A stretch of DNA of 61,482 nt. Source: Hymenobacter mucosus. Its GTDB lineage: Bacteria; Bacteroidota; Bacteroidia; Cytophagales; Hymenobacteraceae. This document shows, in pieces, positions 44,236 to 53,604 of this stretch. A program made the position numbers and the translations under genes. Where the stretch lies: the NCBI RefSeq assembly GCF_900188255.1, contig NZ_FZNS01000017.1:1-61482 (forward strand), written 5' to 3'. Each line of letters begins with the position of its first letter. Position 1 is the first letter of the stretch. The notes below the pieces were generated by a model. That model saw only the letters and a list, made by a program, of their open reading frames with translations, made no database searches and was not told the DNA's origin.

Positions 44236-45231
44236 ATGCACGGTTTAAGAAAAATAGAGCAGCTTTTTTCGTACGACGCGCTGGTACAGCTAGCAAATGA
44301 AGTGCGTAAGCAGGATGCTGGCTACCGCAGTGCTGGCAATCAGCCTATGCAGGACAATGTGCCGTTCGGACCACATATTCTACAATTGGGAGAGCAAGGC
44401 CACCCGCGCTTTTTCGGAGTAAATTCCGAAAATGAGCCCCAGCTTATCAGCTTGCCATTTACACAGCCCAGCCAATTTACTTCATTCGGCTATTCTATCT
44501 CAAGTGAAGCAGGTACGTTCCGGCTGCACCGTACTACGCTAGCCTTATGGGTCGCTAGCCTTTCCTTCAGCCAACTCAAGCAGCATTATCCCCGCATATT
44601 CGAGGCCAACAACGCATCAACCATGGTGCTCACGCCTCCTCACGAGTTTGGGGTTATTATCACTGCGGAAACTCCCTGGGGCCAACTATATACTGACCCA
44701 GAAGCCTACGCCGATGAGCTGAAGCAGGTGGCCGCCAAAACCGGTGTGGTTATAACGCACAACGAGCAGGAAGACTTATTTGGCCTGTACCACCGAGGAG
44801 CCCTGGTAGGGCAAGCCGCACGACTGGATACCGAGCAGTTCGTGCGCCTGCTCACCTACCACCTCAACACGCCTGTGGCCTACCAGCCCGTAAAGCAAAA
44901 GGTGCTCAACGAGCGATACGGCAGTGCGTTCCCCGCTGAACTCGATAACTTCGACAACTGGGACGGAGAGGTGCGAGAGCACCAGCAGTTTCCGTTGGCA
45001 AACCTCTACTACGTGCGGGTGCAGGCCGCTACCGAAAAAGCCGCGCTCAACATGGCCCGCGAGGAAATAGCTCTGCAACGCACCCTAAACCCCATTCGGG
45101 TGGCGGCGCGCGGGTTGCCCTTCGAGATTGAGAGCGTTGTCATGCTCGACCGCCTTTCTAACTCGGGCTTTTACGAGGTCCGCTACCATTTCGTCACCGC
45201 CGATCAACCCCAACTGGCGTCGGCTTCCTAG
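44236..45231 (+). CDS. Hypothetical protein, 331 residues
   Basis: A soluble protein starting MHGLRKIEQLFSYDALVQL. It has no signal peptide and no membrane segment, with mixed alpha/beta content. Possible landmarks are FGYSISSEAGTFRLHRTTLALWV and a LNTPVAYQPVKQKVLNERYG stretch. No family is recognised. Codon use in the second half resembles its neighbours, while the first 150 nt are more AT-rich. It lies 118 nt before topB on the same strand. Confidence 0.6.
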   Translation: MHGLRKIEQLFSYDALVQLANEVRKQDAGYRSAGNQPMQDNVPFGPHILQLGEQGHPRFFGVNSENEPQLISLPFTQPSQFTSFGYSISSEAGTFRLHRTTLALWVASLSFSQLKQHYPRIFEANNASTMVLTPPHEFGVIITAETPWGQLYTDPEAYADELKQVAAKTGVVITHNEQEDLFGLYHRGALVGQAARLDTEQFVRLLTYHLNTPVAYQPVKQKVLNERYGSAFPAELDNFDNWDGEVREHQQFPLANLYYVRVQAATEKAALNMAREEIALQRTLNPIRVAARGLPFEIESVVMLDRLSNSGFYEVRYHFVTADQPQLASAS

Positions 45232-45349
45232 CCTGCGCCATCTGCCCTGCACACACCTGCTCCGAAATTCGACTTTTTCTCCTGTTATCTTTGTTGATTC
45301 CCTGCTGACTTAGTTGCAGCATCTTTACTCATCAGCGAGAATCAACGAT

Positions 45350-47887
45350 TTGAAAGTCTGTATTGCCGAAAAGCCCAGCGTAGCCCGCGAAATTGCCCAG
45401 GTACTGGGTGCCAACCGCAAAATGGATGGCTATTTCGAAGGCAACGGCTACCAGGTAACCTGGACGTTTGGACACTTCTGCCAACTCCGGGAACCCGAGG
45501 ACTACCGCCCCGAGTGGAAGCGCTGGAGCATTCACGACCTACCCATGCTGCCGGAGAATTTCGGCATTAAATTGATGCGCCGCGACGATGGCGTGGTGCG
45601 TCAGTTTACGGTAATTAAAAACCTGCTGGCTGCCGCCGAGGAAGTCATTAACTGCGGCGACGCGGGGCAGGAGGGAGAGGTTATTCAGCGCTGGGTGCTG
45701 CTGGAAGCCAAGTACCGCAAGCCCATTAAGCGCCTCTGGATTTCCTCCCTCACGGAAGAAGCTATTCGCCAGGGCTTTGCCAACCTGCGCGACGGAGCCG
45801 AATTTGAGAAGCTCTACCAAGCTGGCAAAAGCCGCGCCGTGGGCGACTGGCTGCTGGGCCTAAACGCCACCCGGCTGTTTACGCTGAAGTACGCTCCCGG
45901 TCAACGCCAAGTGCTCAGCATTGGACGCGTGCAAACTCCCACACTAGCACTGCTGGTAGACCGCTACCACGAAATTCAGAACTTTAAACCCGAGCCCTAC
46001 TGGGTGCTGCGCACGGAGTATCGGGGCACCATGTTCAGCCACGTAGCTCCGCCCAAGAAAGGCAAGGCAGAAGATGATGAGCCCGACGAGAAAGCTCGCC
46101 TGAAAGCGCGTGGCTACTTCGTAACTCAAGAGGAAGCCGATGCGGCCATGGCCGCCGTAAAGGACGTGCCCCTGACGGTGACCAGCGTTGAAATTAAAAA
46201 GGGGTTGGAAACGCCGCCGGCCCTGTTCGACCTGACTTCCTTGCAGGTGCAGTGTAACAACCAATTGGGCTTATCGGCGGAAGACACGCTCAAGACGGTC
46301 CAAAGCCTGTATGAGAAGAAGGTGGTAAGCTACCCTCGCGTAGACACTACCTTCCTGCCCGACGACCAGTACCCCAAAATTCCGGGTATTCTGCGCGGGC
46401 TGGGGGCCTACCATAGCCTTACTGCTCCGCTGCTGGCGGGTAAGATCAAGAAATCAGGAAAGGTATTCAACAACAACAAAGTCACCGACCACCACGCTAT
46501 CATTCCCACTGGGGCTAGTGCTAGCGGCTTGGGCGGCACCGAGCATAGCGTGTACGATATCATCGTACGGCGCTTTCTGGCGGCCTTCTATCCCGATTGT
46601 GAAGTGTCTAACACAACCGTAACCGCGGAAGCGGCGGGCCGCACCTTCCGGGTACGGGGTCGTCAGATTCTTAATCCGGGGTGGCGGATAGTGTACGGCG
46701 ACCCTGAAAAGCAGCAGGCACCCTCGGCTCCGAAAGCGGCGGGCGAAGGCGAAGACGATGTGGTAAACACCGTGCTGCCCTCGTTCGAGAAGGGCGAAAG
46801 CGGCCCGCACAAGCCTCGGCTCGACTCTAAAATGACCCAGCCTCCGCGCGAGTACTCAGAGGCCATGCTACTACGCGGGATGGAAACCGCGGGCCGTAAC
46901 GTAGACGACGAAGAACTGCGCCAAGCCATGAAGGAGAATGGTATTGGGCGACCATCTACGCGGGCCGCTATCATCGAAACACTGTTCAAGCGGGGCTATA
47001 TCCGCCGCGACAAAAAGAAGATAGTACCCACGTCTACCGGCGTTGAACTCATCGGCCTGATCCGCAACCCCACGCTGAAGTCAGCGGAACTGACGGGGCA
47101 GTGGGAAAAGAAGTTGCGCCAGATTGAAAGCGGCCAGCTAGACCAGGAGCAGTTTCTGGGCGAGCTAAAGCAGTTGGTACGCGAAATGGTGCACGAGGTA
47201 AAGCAAGATGGCTCAGGCCGCGCCGTAACCGTAACTTCTGCCGAAGCTGCTACCCCCGCTAAAGGTGCAAACCCTCGCCCAATGCCCGCTGCTGCGGCTA
47301 CCCCGGCTGTGCCTGGTGCGCTAGGCCCGTGCCCGGCCTGCGGCAGCGGTCATGTGCTACGCGGCAAAACCGCCTTTGGCTGCTCGCGTTGGCGCGAAGG
47401 CTGCCAGTTGCGCCTCCCTACCTCTTATGAAGGCAAGAAGCTTACGGATAAGCAGGTAGGAGACTTGCTCAAGAAGGGCCGTACCCAGGTGATGCAAGGG
47501 TTTCTGGATGATGCGGGCAACAAGTATAGTGCGGCCATCAAGCTCACGCCTCAGCATACGCTGGAGCTAGTGCGCGCCGCCGAAAGCAAGCCCACCACCG
47601 CCACCGACCCCGGCCAGATTCCGTGCCCCGTGTGCCGCCTGGGCCAGATGCTGAAAGGCAAAAGTGCCTGGGGCTGTTCCCGCTTCCGCGAGGACTGCCA
47701 GTTCCGTGTTCCGTTTGAGTGGGGCGGCAAGACCCTCACTGACGCACAAATGAACCAGCTCCTACGCAAAGGCAAAACCGGCGTCATCCGGGGCTTCATC
47801 TCCTCCAAAACCGGCAACCGCTACGAAGCGGCCCTGCAGGTAGGCGCGGAGGGTAGGATAGAGCCAGTGTTTGATAATAAGGGGTAA
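45350..47887 (+). CDS. topB: DNA topoisomerase III with duplicated C-terminal zinc-ribbon-like modules
   Basis: An 845-residue type IA topoisomerase. The TOPRIM segment is KVCIAEKPSVAREIAQVLG; the active-site Tyr lies in VVSYPRVDTTFLP (near residue 330). Two C-terminal repeats of about 85 residues each begin with a cysteine pair: CPACGSGHVLRGKTAFGCSR and CPVCRLGQMLKGKSAWGCSR, each ending in a K-TD-Q...LL-KG motif. No ATG precedes the conserved start; the TTG at 45350 gives the family's usual MKVCIAEKPS start, with a further TTG at 45314. It relaxes negative supercoils and decatenates DNA. Six nt separate it from the next gene. Confidence 0.94.
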   Translation: MKVCIAEKPSVAREIAQVLGANRKMDGYFEGNGYQVTWTFGHFCQLREPEDYRPEWKRWSIHDLPMLPENFGIKLMRRDDGVVRQFTVIKNLLAAAEEVINCGDAGQEGEVIQRWVLLEAKYRKPIKRLWISSLTEEAIRQGFANLRDGAEFEKLYQAGKSRAVGDWLLGLNATRLFTLKYAPGQRQVLSIGRVQTPTLALLVDRYHEIQNFKPEPYWVLRTEYRGTMFSHVAPPKKGKAEDDEPDEKARLKARGYFVTQEEADAAMAAVKDVPLTVTSVEIKKGLETPPALFDLTSLQVQCNNQLGLSAEDTLKTVQSLYEKKVVSYPRVDTTFLPDDQYPKIPGILRGLGAYHSLTAPLLAGKIKKSGKVFNNNKVTDHHAIIPTGASASGLGGTEHSVYDIIVRRFLAAFYPDCEVSNTTVTAEAAGRTFRVRGRQILNPGWRIVYGDPEKQQAPSAPKAAGEGEDDVVNTVLPSFEKGESGPHKPRLDSKMTQPPREYSEAMLLRGMETAGRNVDDEELRQAMKENGIGRPSTRAAIIETLFKRGYIRRDKKKIVPTSTGVELIGLIRNPTLKSAELTGQWEKKLRQIESGQLDQEQFLGELKQLVREMVHEVKQDGSGRAVTVTSAEAATPAKGANPRPMPAAAATPAVPGALGPCPACGSGHVLRGKTAFGCSRWREGCQLRLPTSYEGKKLTDKQVGDLLKKGRTQVMQGFLDDAGNKYSAAIKLTPQHTLELVRAAESKPTTATDPGQIPCPVCRLGQMLKGKSAWGCSRFREDCQFRVPFEWGGKTLTDAQMNQLLRKGKTGVIRGFISSKTGNRYEAALQVGAEGRIEPVFDNKG

Positions 47888-47892
47888 AGAGT

Positions 47893-48333
47893 ATGCCGCC
47901 GACTTCTGAGCAATTGCTTTTGTTACTGAAGCAGCAGGATACTTCCAAAAGTTGGGAGTATCCTGCTGGTTTTCAGTATAGTCAAGAAATAGCTCGTTTT
48001 CAAAAGTTTGTAGAGGCTTTAGAGAAGGCTACTAATTTGATTTTTGCTGTCGAGACAGGACAACAGATTCAAGATGCCTCTTTCCACAGCCAGATTCGGT
48101 CGCCTTCCTACGACCAACTGAGTGTAGTGCGATTCAGCAATTTTGGGTCTATGGCCGCGGTTGCTGAAGAAGATGTTACTGCGCCAGAATTGCTAGAAAT
48201 ACTATTGGAGCTACTGCCGCTGCACGGATATGTCCATATCCCTAAAATCGTTTATTCTTTGCCGTATACCGGAACGCAAGTTGGAATAGACCCCATTATA
48301 ACTTGGTGGGACAGGTTTTTTGAATGGCTGTAA
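47893..48333 (+). CDS. Hypothetical protein
   Basis: A 146-residue soluble protein, six nt after the topB stop, so likely co-transcribed with it. Its codons are more AT-rich than those of topB. The sequence has amphipathic helices (FQKFVEALEKATNLIFAVE, ELLEILLELLPLHGYVH) and no family signature I recognise. It might be an immunity- or SMI1-like small protein, but nothing specific supports that. Confidence 0.6.
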   Translation: MPPTSEQLLLLLKQQDTSKSWEYPAGFQYSQEIARFQKFVEALEKATNLIFAVETGQQIQDASFHSQIRSPSYDQLSVVRFSNFGSMAAVAEEDVTAPELLEILLELLPLHGYVHIPKIVYSLPYTGTQVGIDPIITWWDRFFEWL

Positions 48334-48356
48334 TCGTCTACAAACAGTAACTCCTT

Positions 48357-48584
48357 ATGAACCCTCAACTCGGTAAAACTATCGTTATCCTCGGCCTTGT
48401 GCTGGTAGCCTTCGGGGCCTTCCTATGGCTGGGTGGCGGCTCGCTGCTGGGGTGGTTTGGGCGGCTGCCGGGCGACATTCGGGTGGAGCGGCCGGGTTTC
48501 CGCTTGTATGCACCTATTGTATCCATGCTGCTGCTGAGTATAGTGGTCAGCCTAGTCCTGTGGCTGGTGCGGCGGCTAGGGTAA
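48357..48584 (+). CDS. DUF2905 family small membrane protein
   Basis: A 75-residue protein with two membrane segments (IVILGLVLVAFGAFLWLGG and APIVSMLLLSIVVSLVLWLV) separated by a short basic loop with LPGDIRVERPGF. That loop and length are the hallmark of DUF2905. Function unknown. It lies 23 nt after the preceding gene. Confidence 0.85.
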   Translation: MNPQLGKTIVILGLVLVAFGAFLWLGGGSLLGWFGRLPGDIRVERPGFRLYAPIVSMLLLSIVVSLVLWLVRRLG

Positions 48585-48750
48585 TGCCGACCCTGAACAG
48601 AGCAAGATAGTACGGGCCGGTGCGAATGTGAAGTATGGTGTAAATGCAATTTTGATAGGACGTTATACAAGTACCCGTAGTGGTGTATTTGTAGTGGAGA
48701 GCCTCTGGAATAGCGCGAAGTGAGCGGTCAAAAAGCCCGTTTTTGAGCAC

Positions 48751-48780
48751 TGGCAACGTTCCCGATAACGATTGCGGAAA
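48751..48780 (+). promoter_or_regulatory. Candidate LacI operator upstream of susC
   Basis: The 30-bp stretch starting TGGCAACGTTCCCGA agrees with 61141-61170, upstream of the kduD-like gene, at 26 positions. The outer GCAA...TTGC ends are complementary. It ends 110 nt before the susC start. A short GGAAAC...GTTTCC inverted repeat follows in the 5' leader (about 48801-48818). Confidence 0.65.
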
Positions 48781-48889
48781 TAATCAGCTAGCTGATGGGT
48801 AGGAAACGGTGGGGTTTCCTCTAACATTAGTGAGGGCTTACTCTGCTAGGCCTGGCTGCTCTTTCTTCGACTAATCAAAATTCCCCACC

Positions 48890-51856
48890 ATGAGAAACAG
48901 TTTACTACTAGGTACCCTGGTGCTTGGTACTGCGGTGTCTGCGGTAGCGCAGCAAACCCGCCAGCTACAGGGACGAGTACTCGACGGAGCCTCGGGCGAA
49001 ACATTGCCGGGCGTGACGGTGGTAGTGAAAAACACTACTACTGGTGCTACCACCGATGGCGATGGACGATTTAGTTTGGCCGTGCCTGCTACCGGCGACG
49101 TGGTCCTAACCTTCAGCTACATTGGCTACGTGCCGCAAACGGTGAATGTGGGCTCGCAAACGCAGCTGAAAATCGCCCTGAAGTCTGACGAAAAGGCGTT
49201 GGACGAGGTAGTAGTAATCGGCTACGGCCAAGTAAAGAAGAGCGACGTAACCGGGGCCATTGTTTCGGTGAAGGAAGAAGACCTCAAGAAGGTACCGTCG
49301 GCCAACGTGATGGAAACCCTGCAAGGCCGCTTGCCCGGCGTGGATATCACCCGGACCAGTGGATCGGCGGGCTCGGGCGTGAACATTGCCGTGCGCGGCA
49401 ACCGCTCCATCACGGCGCAAAACGGGCCGTTGTTTATTGTGGATGGGGTGCAATACAATTCCATTCAGGACATCAACCCCAATGATATCCAGAGCATGGA
49501 AGTGCTCAAGGACGCAGCTTCCACCGCCATCTACGGTTCTCGGGGTGCCAACGGGGTTATCATCGTGACTACGAAAAAGGGGGCGGCCGGTCAGCCACGC
49601 GTAACCGTGAACTCCTACTACGGCGTGACGGATGCCGTGTACTACCCCCGGGTGAGCGACGCGGCGGCCTACGTGGCGCAGAAGCGCGAAGCCAACCGCA
49701 CCACGGGTACCTGGAGCAGCCCCGCCGACGACGCTAAGATTTTTACCCCCCTGGAAATCCAGAACATCGCCAATGGTGTGAGCACCAACTGGATGGATAT
49801 GCTGCTGCGCCAGGGCGTGCAGCAGGAGCACCAGATTGGCCTCTCCGGCGGCTCCGATAAAACCAAGTTCTATACCTCCTTCGACTACTTCAATGAGAAG
49901 GGCTTGTTTCGGATGGACGACCTGAACCGGTATTCCATTCGCTTTAATCTCGATCAGGAAATCAACGCCAAGGTGCGGGTAGGCCTGCAAAGCCAACTGA
50001 CCTACTTTAACCAAAACCGCCGCCGCGACCCTACCAACCAGGCCAACAAGATTAACCCCTTGCTGACGCCCTATGATGAGAAAGGCAACCTGGAGGTTTT
50101 TCCTAACGCCGGCAATTTCATTAACCCCCTCATTGATGAGCAGCCCGGCAACTACCAGAACAACGTGCGCACGACGCGCACGTTCACCACGGCCTACGCC
50201 AGCTACCAGATTCTGCCTAGCCTGAACCTGCGTTCCAACTTGGGCCTGACGCTTTCCAACAACCGCACCGGCATTTACCAGGGTGCCAATACGCTGGACC
50301 GCAACGGGTCGGTGGCCCAGTCCTCCTACGGTACCGACTTCCTGACCAACTGGAGCTGGGAGAACATCCTGAACTACAGCAAAACGTTCGGCAACCATAG
50401 CCTTACTGCCACGGGCGTAACGTCTCTGCTTACGTTCAACACCGAAAACTCAACCGCGCAGGGCCGCAATCAGCTCCTGGACTACCAAGGGTACTACGCC
50501 CTAGCCAACGCCAATCAGCAAGTAGGCATCAACAGTGGGTACGTAGACAGTAAGCTGATTTCGTTTACGGGCCGCGTGCAGTACAACTTCAAGAGCCGCT
50601 ACCTCCTCACGCTCACGGGCCGCTCCGATGGTTCTTCGGTGCTGGCGCCGGGCAATAAGTGGGCGTTTTTCCCTTCGGCGGCCGTGGCCTGGCGCATCAT
50701 CGAAGAGGATTTCATGAAGGACCTATCCCTCGTGACGGACCTGAAATTGCGGGCCAGCTATGGTCGCGCTGGCAACTATGATATTCCGGCCTACTCCACG
50801 CAGTCCTTGCTGGTGCGCATACCGTTTGCCTTTGGCGAAACTTCCTCGCCGGCCTACGCTTTTGCCAACCGCATCGGCAACAAGGAACTGGGTTGGGAGC
50901 TGTCGAATACGCTCAACTTCGGCCTCGACTTTGCCCTGCTGAACAACCGCCTGACGGGTACTGTGGATGTGTACGACACCCGCACCAAAGATTTGCTGCT
51001 GAACCGCGTGCTGCCCGCCACTACTGGCTATTCGGTGGTGACGGAAAACGCCGGCCGCACCCGCAACCGTGGCATTGAGGTAGGCTTGAATGCACTGGCA
51101 ATTGAGAAGGACGACTTCCGCTGGAACGTGGGCCTGACCTGGTTTAAGAACAAAGAGGAAATTACGGAGCTGACCGTTTCGGGCAACGACATCAACAACC
51201 GGTGGTTTATTGGCTCACCCGTCAGCGTATTCTACGATTACGAGAAGATTGGTGTCTGGCAGACCGATGAGGCGGATCAGGCCAAGCAGTTTGGGCAGAA
51301 ACCCGGCCAGATTAAGGTGCGCGACCTAAACGGCGACGGCCGCATTACGGCTACCGATGACCGTAAGGTGGTGGGCACTACCGTGCCGAAATGGAGCGGG
51401 TCTTTCAACACTGACTTCAGCTACAAAGGTTTCGATTTGTCGTTGCAGCTGTTTGCCCGCGTGGGCCAGACGCTGAACTACGAGTACAACGGCTTCTTCG
51501 ATCCGCAGGGCATCGAGAACAGCTCCGTCCAGAACTACTGGACTCCCGAAAACCCTTCTAACGACTACCCCCGCCCCGACGCCAGCCTCTCGAAGTCTAC
51601 GCTGCGCAACGCCCTGTATGGCACTACCCTAGATTATGTAAACGGCTCCTACGCCAAGCTGCGGGCCGCTACGCTGGGGTACACGTTTCCAGTAGGCCTG
51701 GCCTCGCGGCTGCACATGTCGTCGTTGCGGGTGTACGTGCAGGGCAAGAACCTCTACACCCTGAGCCACATCGACAACTACGACCCCGAGCGGGGTGGCG
51801 CCATCACCACGCCCATTCCGCGGGTGCTGACCGCTGGTATCAACCTAGGTTTTTAA
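48890..51856 (+). CDS. SusC/RagA-type TonB-dependent outer-membrane transporter
   Basis: A 988-residue protein with a signal peptide (MRNSLLLGTLVLGTAVSAVAQ). A carboxypeptidase-regulatory-like domain (about 25-105: LQGRVLDGASGETLPGVTVV) precedes a plug domain containing VVVIGYGQVKKSDVTGAI, the PLFIVDGV segment and IYGSRGANGVIIVTTKKG typical of SusC. A 22-strand barrel follows, ending in the aromatic C-terminus ITAGINLGF-like. It imports oligosaccharides, with the SusD protein as lid; the enzyme genes downstream point to rhamnogalacturonan/pectin fragments. Probably controlled by the LacI protein at 59953. Confidence 0.95.
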   Translation: MRNSLLLGTLVLGTAVSAVAQQTRQLQGRVLDGASGETLPGVTVVVKNTTTGATTDGDGRFSLAVPATGDVVLTFSYIGYVPQTVNVGSQTQLKIALKSDEKALDEVVVIGYGQVKKSDVTGAIVSVKEEDLKKVPSANVMETLQGRLPGVDITRTSGSAGSGVNIAVRGNRSITAQNGPLFIVDGVQYNSIQDINPNDIQSMEVLKDAASTAIYGSRGANGVIIVTTKKGAAGQPRVTVNSYYGVTDAVYYPRVSDAAAYVAQKREANRTTGTWSSPADDAKIFTPLEIQNIANGVSTNWMDMLLRQGVQQEHQIGLSGGSDKTKFYTSFDYFNEKGLFRMDDLNRYSIRFNLDQEINAKVRVGLQSQLTYFNQNRRRDPTNQANKINPLLTPYDEKGNLEVFPNAGNFINPLIDEQPGNYQNNVRTTRTFTTAYASYQILPSLNLRSNLGLTLSNNRTGIYQGANTLDRNGSVAQSSYGTDFLTNWSWENILNYSKTFGNHSLTATGVTSLLTFNTENSTAQGRNQLLDYQGYYALANANQQVGINSGYVDSKLISFTGRVQYNFKSRYLLTLTGRSDGSSVLAPGNKWAFFPSAAVAWRIIEEDFMKDLSLVTDLKLRASYGRAGNYDIPAYSTQSLLVRIPFAFGETSSPAYAFANRIGNKELGWELSNTLNFGLDFALLNNRLTGTVDVYDTRTKDLLLNRVLPATTGYSVVTENAGRTRNRGIEVGLNALAIEKDDFRWNVGLTWFKNKEEITELTVSGNDINNRWFIGSPVSVFYDYEKIGVWQTDEADQAKQFGQKPGQIKVRDLNGDGRITATDDRKVVGTTVPKWSGSFNTDFSYKGFDLSLQLFARVGQTLNYEYNGFFDPQGIENSSVQNYWTPENPSNDYPRPDASLSKSTLRNALYGTTLDYVNGSYAKLRAATLGYTFPVGLASRLHMSSLRVYVQGKNLYTLSHIDNYDPERGGAITTPIPRVLTAGINLGF

Positions 51857-51889
51857 GAGGATAGAGGTAGTTTAACGCTGACTAGAAAG

Positions 51890-53545
51890 ATGAACTTCTC
51901 CACTCAACATATGCTGAAACTGCTGCTGGCCGCCGGAGTACTCTCGCTCACGCTGCCCGCCTGTGAAAAGCAGCTCGAAGAATATAACCCCTCCGGCCTT
52001 ACTGCCGATGCGGTGTACAGCACACCTGCCGGTTTTGAAACTCTGGTGAATGCCGCCTATTCCTACACCCGCTGGTGGTATGGCAAGGAAAACGGCTACA
52101 GTGTTTCGGAAATGGGCACCGACCTGTGGCAGCGCGGCGCCGGCGACGTAAACCCCGACCTGACGGAGTACACCACCTTGCAGGGCAGCTCCGCCGCCCT
52201 CAACGAGCTGTGGGGTAAGCTGTATACGGCCGTCAACATCTGCAATTCCGGTATTGGGCGGATAGGAAATTCCGGTATGACGGATGCGCTGAAGAAAACC
52301 CGCGAAGGGGAGTTGCGTTTTCTGCGGGCCTTCTACAACTGGCAGATTGTAGAAACCTGGGGTGGCGTGCACCTGAGCACGGCCGAAGTAACGGCCATCG
52401 AAAATACGGCCAATCGTACGCCGGTAGAAACGTTCTACAAGCAGATTTTTGAAGACCTGAACGTGGCCGTGGCTAACCTGCCTACCACCACCACCGACTA
52501 CGGCCGGGTAACGAAGCCCGCCGCCGAGGCCTTCCTTGCTAAAATGTACCTTACCCGCGGCCAGAATCGTGAGGCCGCCGACTTGGCCCAGAAGGTGATT
52601 AGCAGCTACAGCTACGCCTTGCAGCCCCGCTTTGCCGATCTGTGGTCCATGAGCAACCTTGAAAACAAGGAGATTCTGTGGGCCATCAATTATTCCAAGG
52701 ATTTGAGCGTAAACGACAGGGTAGACCCTGCACTCTATCCGGAAGGGCACTCACGCGGGGGCAACAACGGTCATCTGCTGTTCCTGATGAAGTACGACGA
52801 CCAGCCCGGCGTCATCCGCGACGTTGCCTACGGTCGTCCCTTCAACCGCTTCATGCCTTCTCTCTTCTATCTGAACCTGTTCAATGAGAAGGTTGACGCC
52901 CGCTACGCCGCTACCTTCCAGACGGTGTGGCTCGCAAACCGGGCCGTAGCTGGCATTGCCGTGGGCGACACGGCCGTGGTAGCTAGCAAGTACATCATTC
53001 CGGCCTCGGTGAAGGCCCAGAAGAAGTACCGCATTTGGGACCAAAGCGCCGTGTATCGGCCCAACGGTATTATCAGTGGCGACCGGATTCACTACATGAC
53101 TATGAAGAAATTCATGGACCCCACGCGCCCCACCATTGCCGAAGAGCAGAGCGCCCGCGACGCCTACGTGATTCGTCTGGCCGATGTGTACTTGACGGCG
53201 GCTGAGGCGGAGTTCAAAGCGGGCAATTCGGCGAAGGCGGCCGAGCTGATAAACGTGGTACGGCGCCGCGCCGCCATTCCGGGCAAAGAAACCGACATGC
53301 TGATCAAGGCTACCGATGTAACCCTGGACTTTATCCTGGATGAGCGAGGCCGCGAACTGGGCGGTGAGCAACTCCGCTGGTTTGACCTGAAACGGACCGG
53401 TAAGCTCTTGGAGCGGGTGAAAAAGTACAACCCCGATGCCGGGGCCAGCATTCAAGATTTTCACCTGGTACGACCGATTCCGCAGCGCCAACTGGATGCA
53501 GTCATCAACAAATCTGAATTCGCTCAAAACCCCGGTTACAGATAA
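51890..53545 (+). CDS. SusD/RagB-type glycan-binding lipoprotein
   Basis: A 551-residue surface lipoprotein. The signal peptide ends in LTLPAC (lipidated Cys near residue 25). The SusD fold is recognised by GFETLVNAAYSYTRWWYG, AEAFLAKMYLTRGQN and the C-terminal DERGRELGGEQLRWFDLKRTGKL. It captures oligosaccharides at the cell surface and hands them to SusC. It starts 33 nt after susC. An intrinsic terminator 10 nt after its stop could reduce transcription into the hydrolase genes. Confidence 0.95.
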   Translation: MNFSTQHMLKLLLAAGVLSLTLPACEKQLEEYNPSGLTADAVYSTPAGFETLVNAAYSYTRWWYGKENGYSVSEMGTDLWQRGAGDVNPDLTEYTTLQGSSAALNELWGKLYTAVNICNSGIGRIGNSGMTDALKKTREGELRFLRAFYNWQIVETWGGVHLSTAEVTAIENTANRTPVETFYKQIFEDLNVAVANLPTTTTDYGRVTKPAAEAFLAKMYLTRGQNREAADLAQKVISSYSYALQPRFADLWSMSNLENKEILWAINYSKDLSVNDRVDPALYPEGHSRGGNNGHLLFLMKYDDQPGVIRDVAYGRPFNRFMPSLFYLNLFNEKVDARYAATFQTVWLANRAVAGIAVGDTAVVASKYIIPASVKAQKKYRIWDQSAVYRPNGIISGDRIHYMTMKKFMDPTRPTIAEEQSARDAYVIRLADVYLTAAEAEFKAGNSAKAAELINVVRRRAAIPGKETDMLIKATDVTLDFILDERGRELGGEQLRWFDLKRTGKLLERVKKYNPDAGASIQDFHLVRPIPQRQLDAVINKSEFAQNPGYR

Positions 53546-53555
53546 CCCTTCATAC

Positions 53556-53597
53556 CCTGGTCGGGCTGGCTGTAAGCTGGTCCGGCCAGGCTTTTTT
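53556..53597 (+). terminator. Intrinsic terminator between susD and the CE12-GH28 gene
   Basis: A 15-bp stem with several G-U pairs (53556-53570 and 53576-53590), 5-nt loop TGTAA and six T residues at 53592-53597, just before the next start codon at 53605. It can partly separate binding/transport from enzyme expression. Confidence 0.75.
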
Positions 53598-53604
53598 CTT
53601 TCCC

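Noticed and set aside
49106..50398. Long open frame on the minus strand opposite susC
   Set aside because: It lies entirely antisense to a clear SusC gene, and its composition (many Val, Gly, His and Ala) is that of a GC-rich shadow frame.
53164..53527. Antisense frames over the susD 3' part
   Set aside because: They mirror the coding strand of an unambiguous SusD gene and carry no motif.
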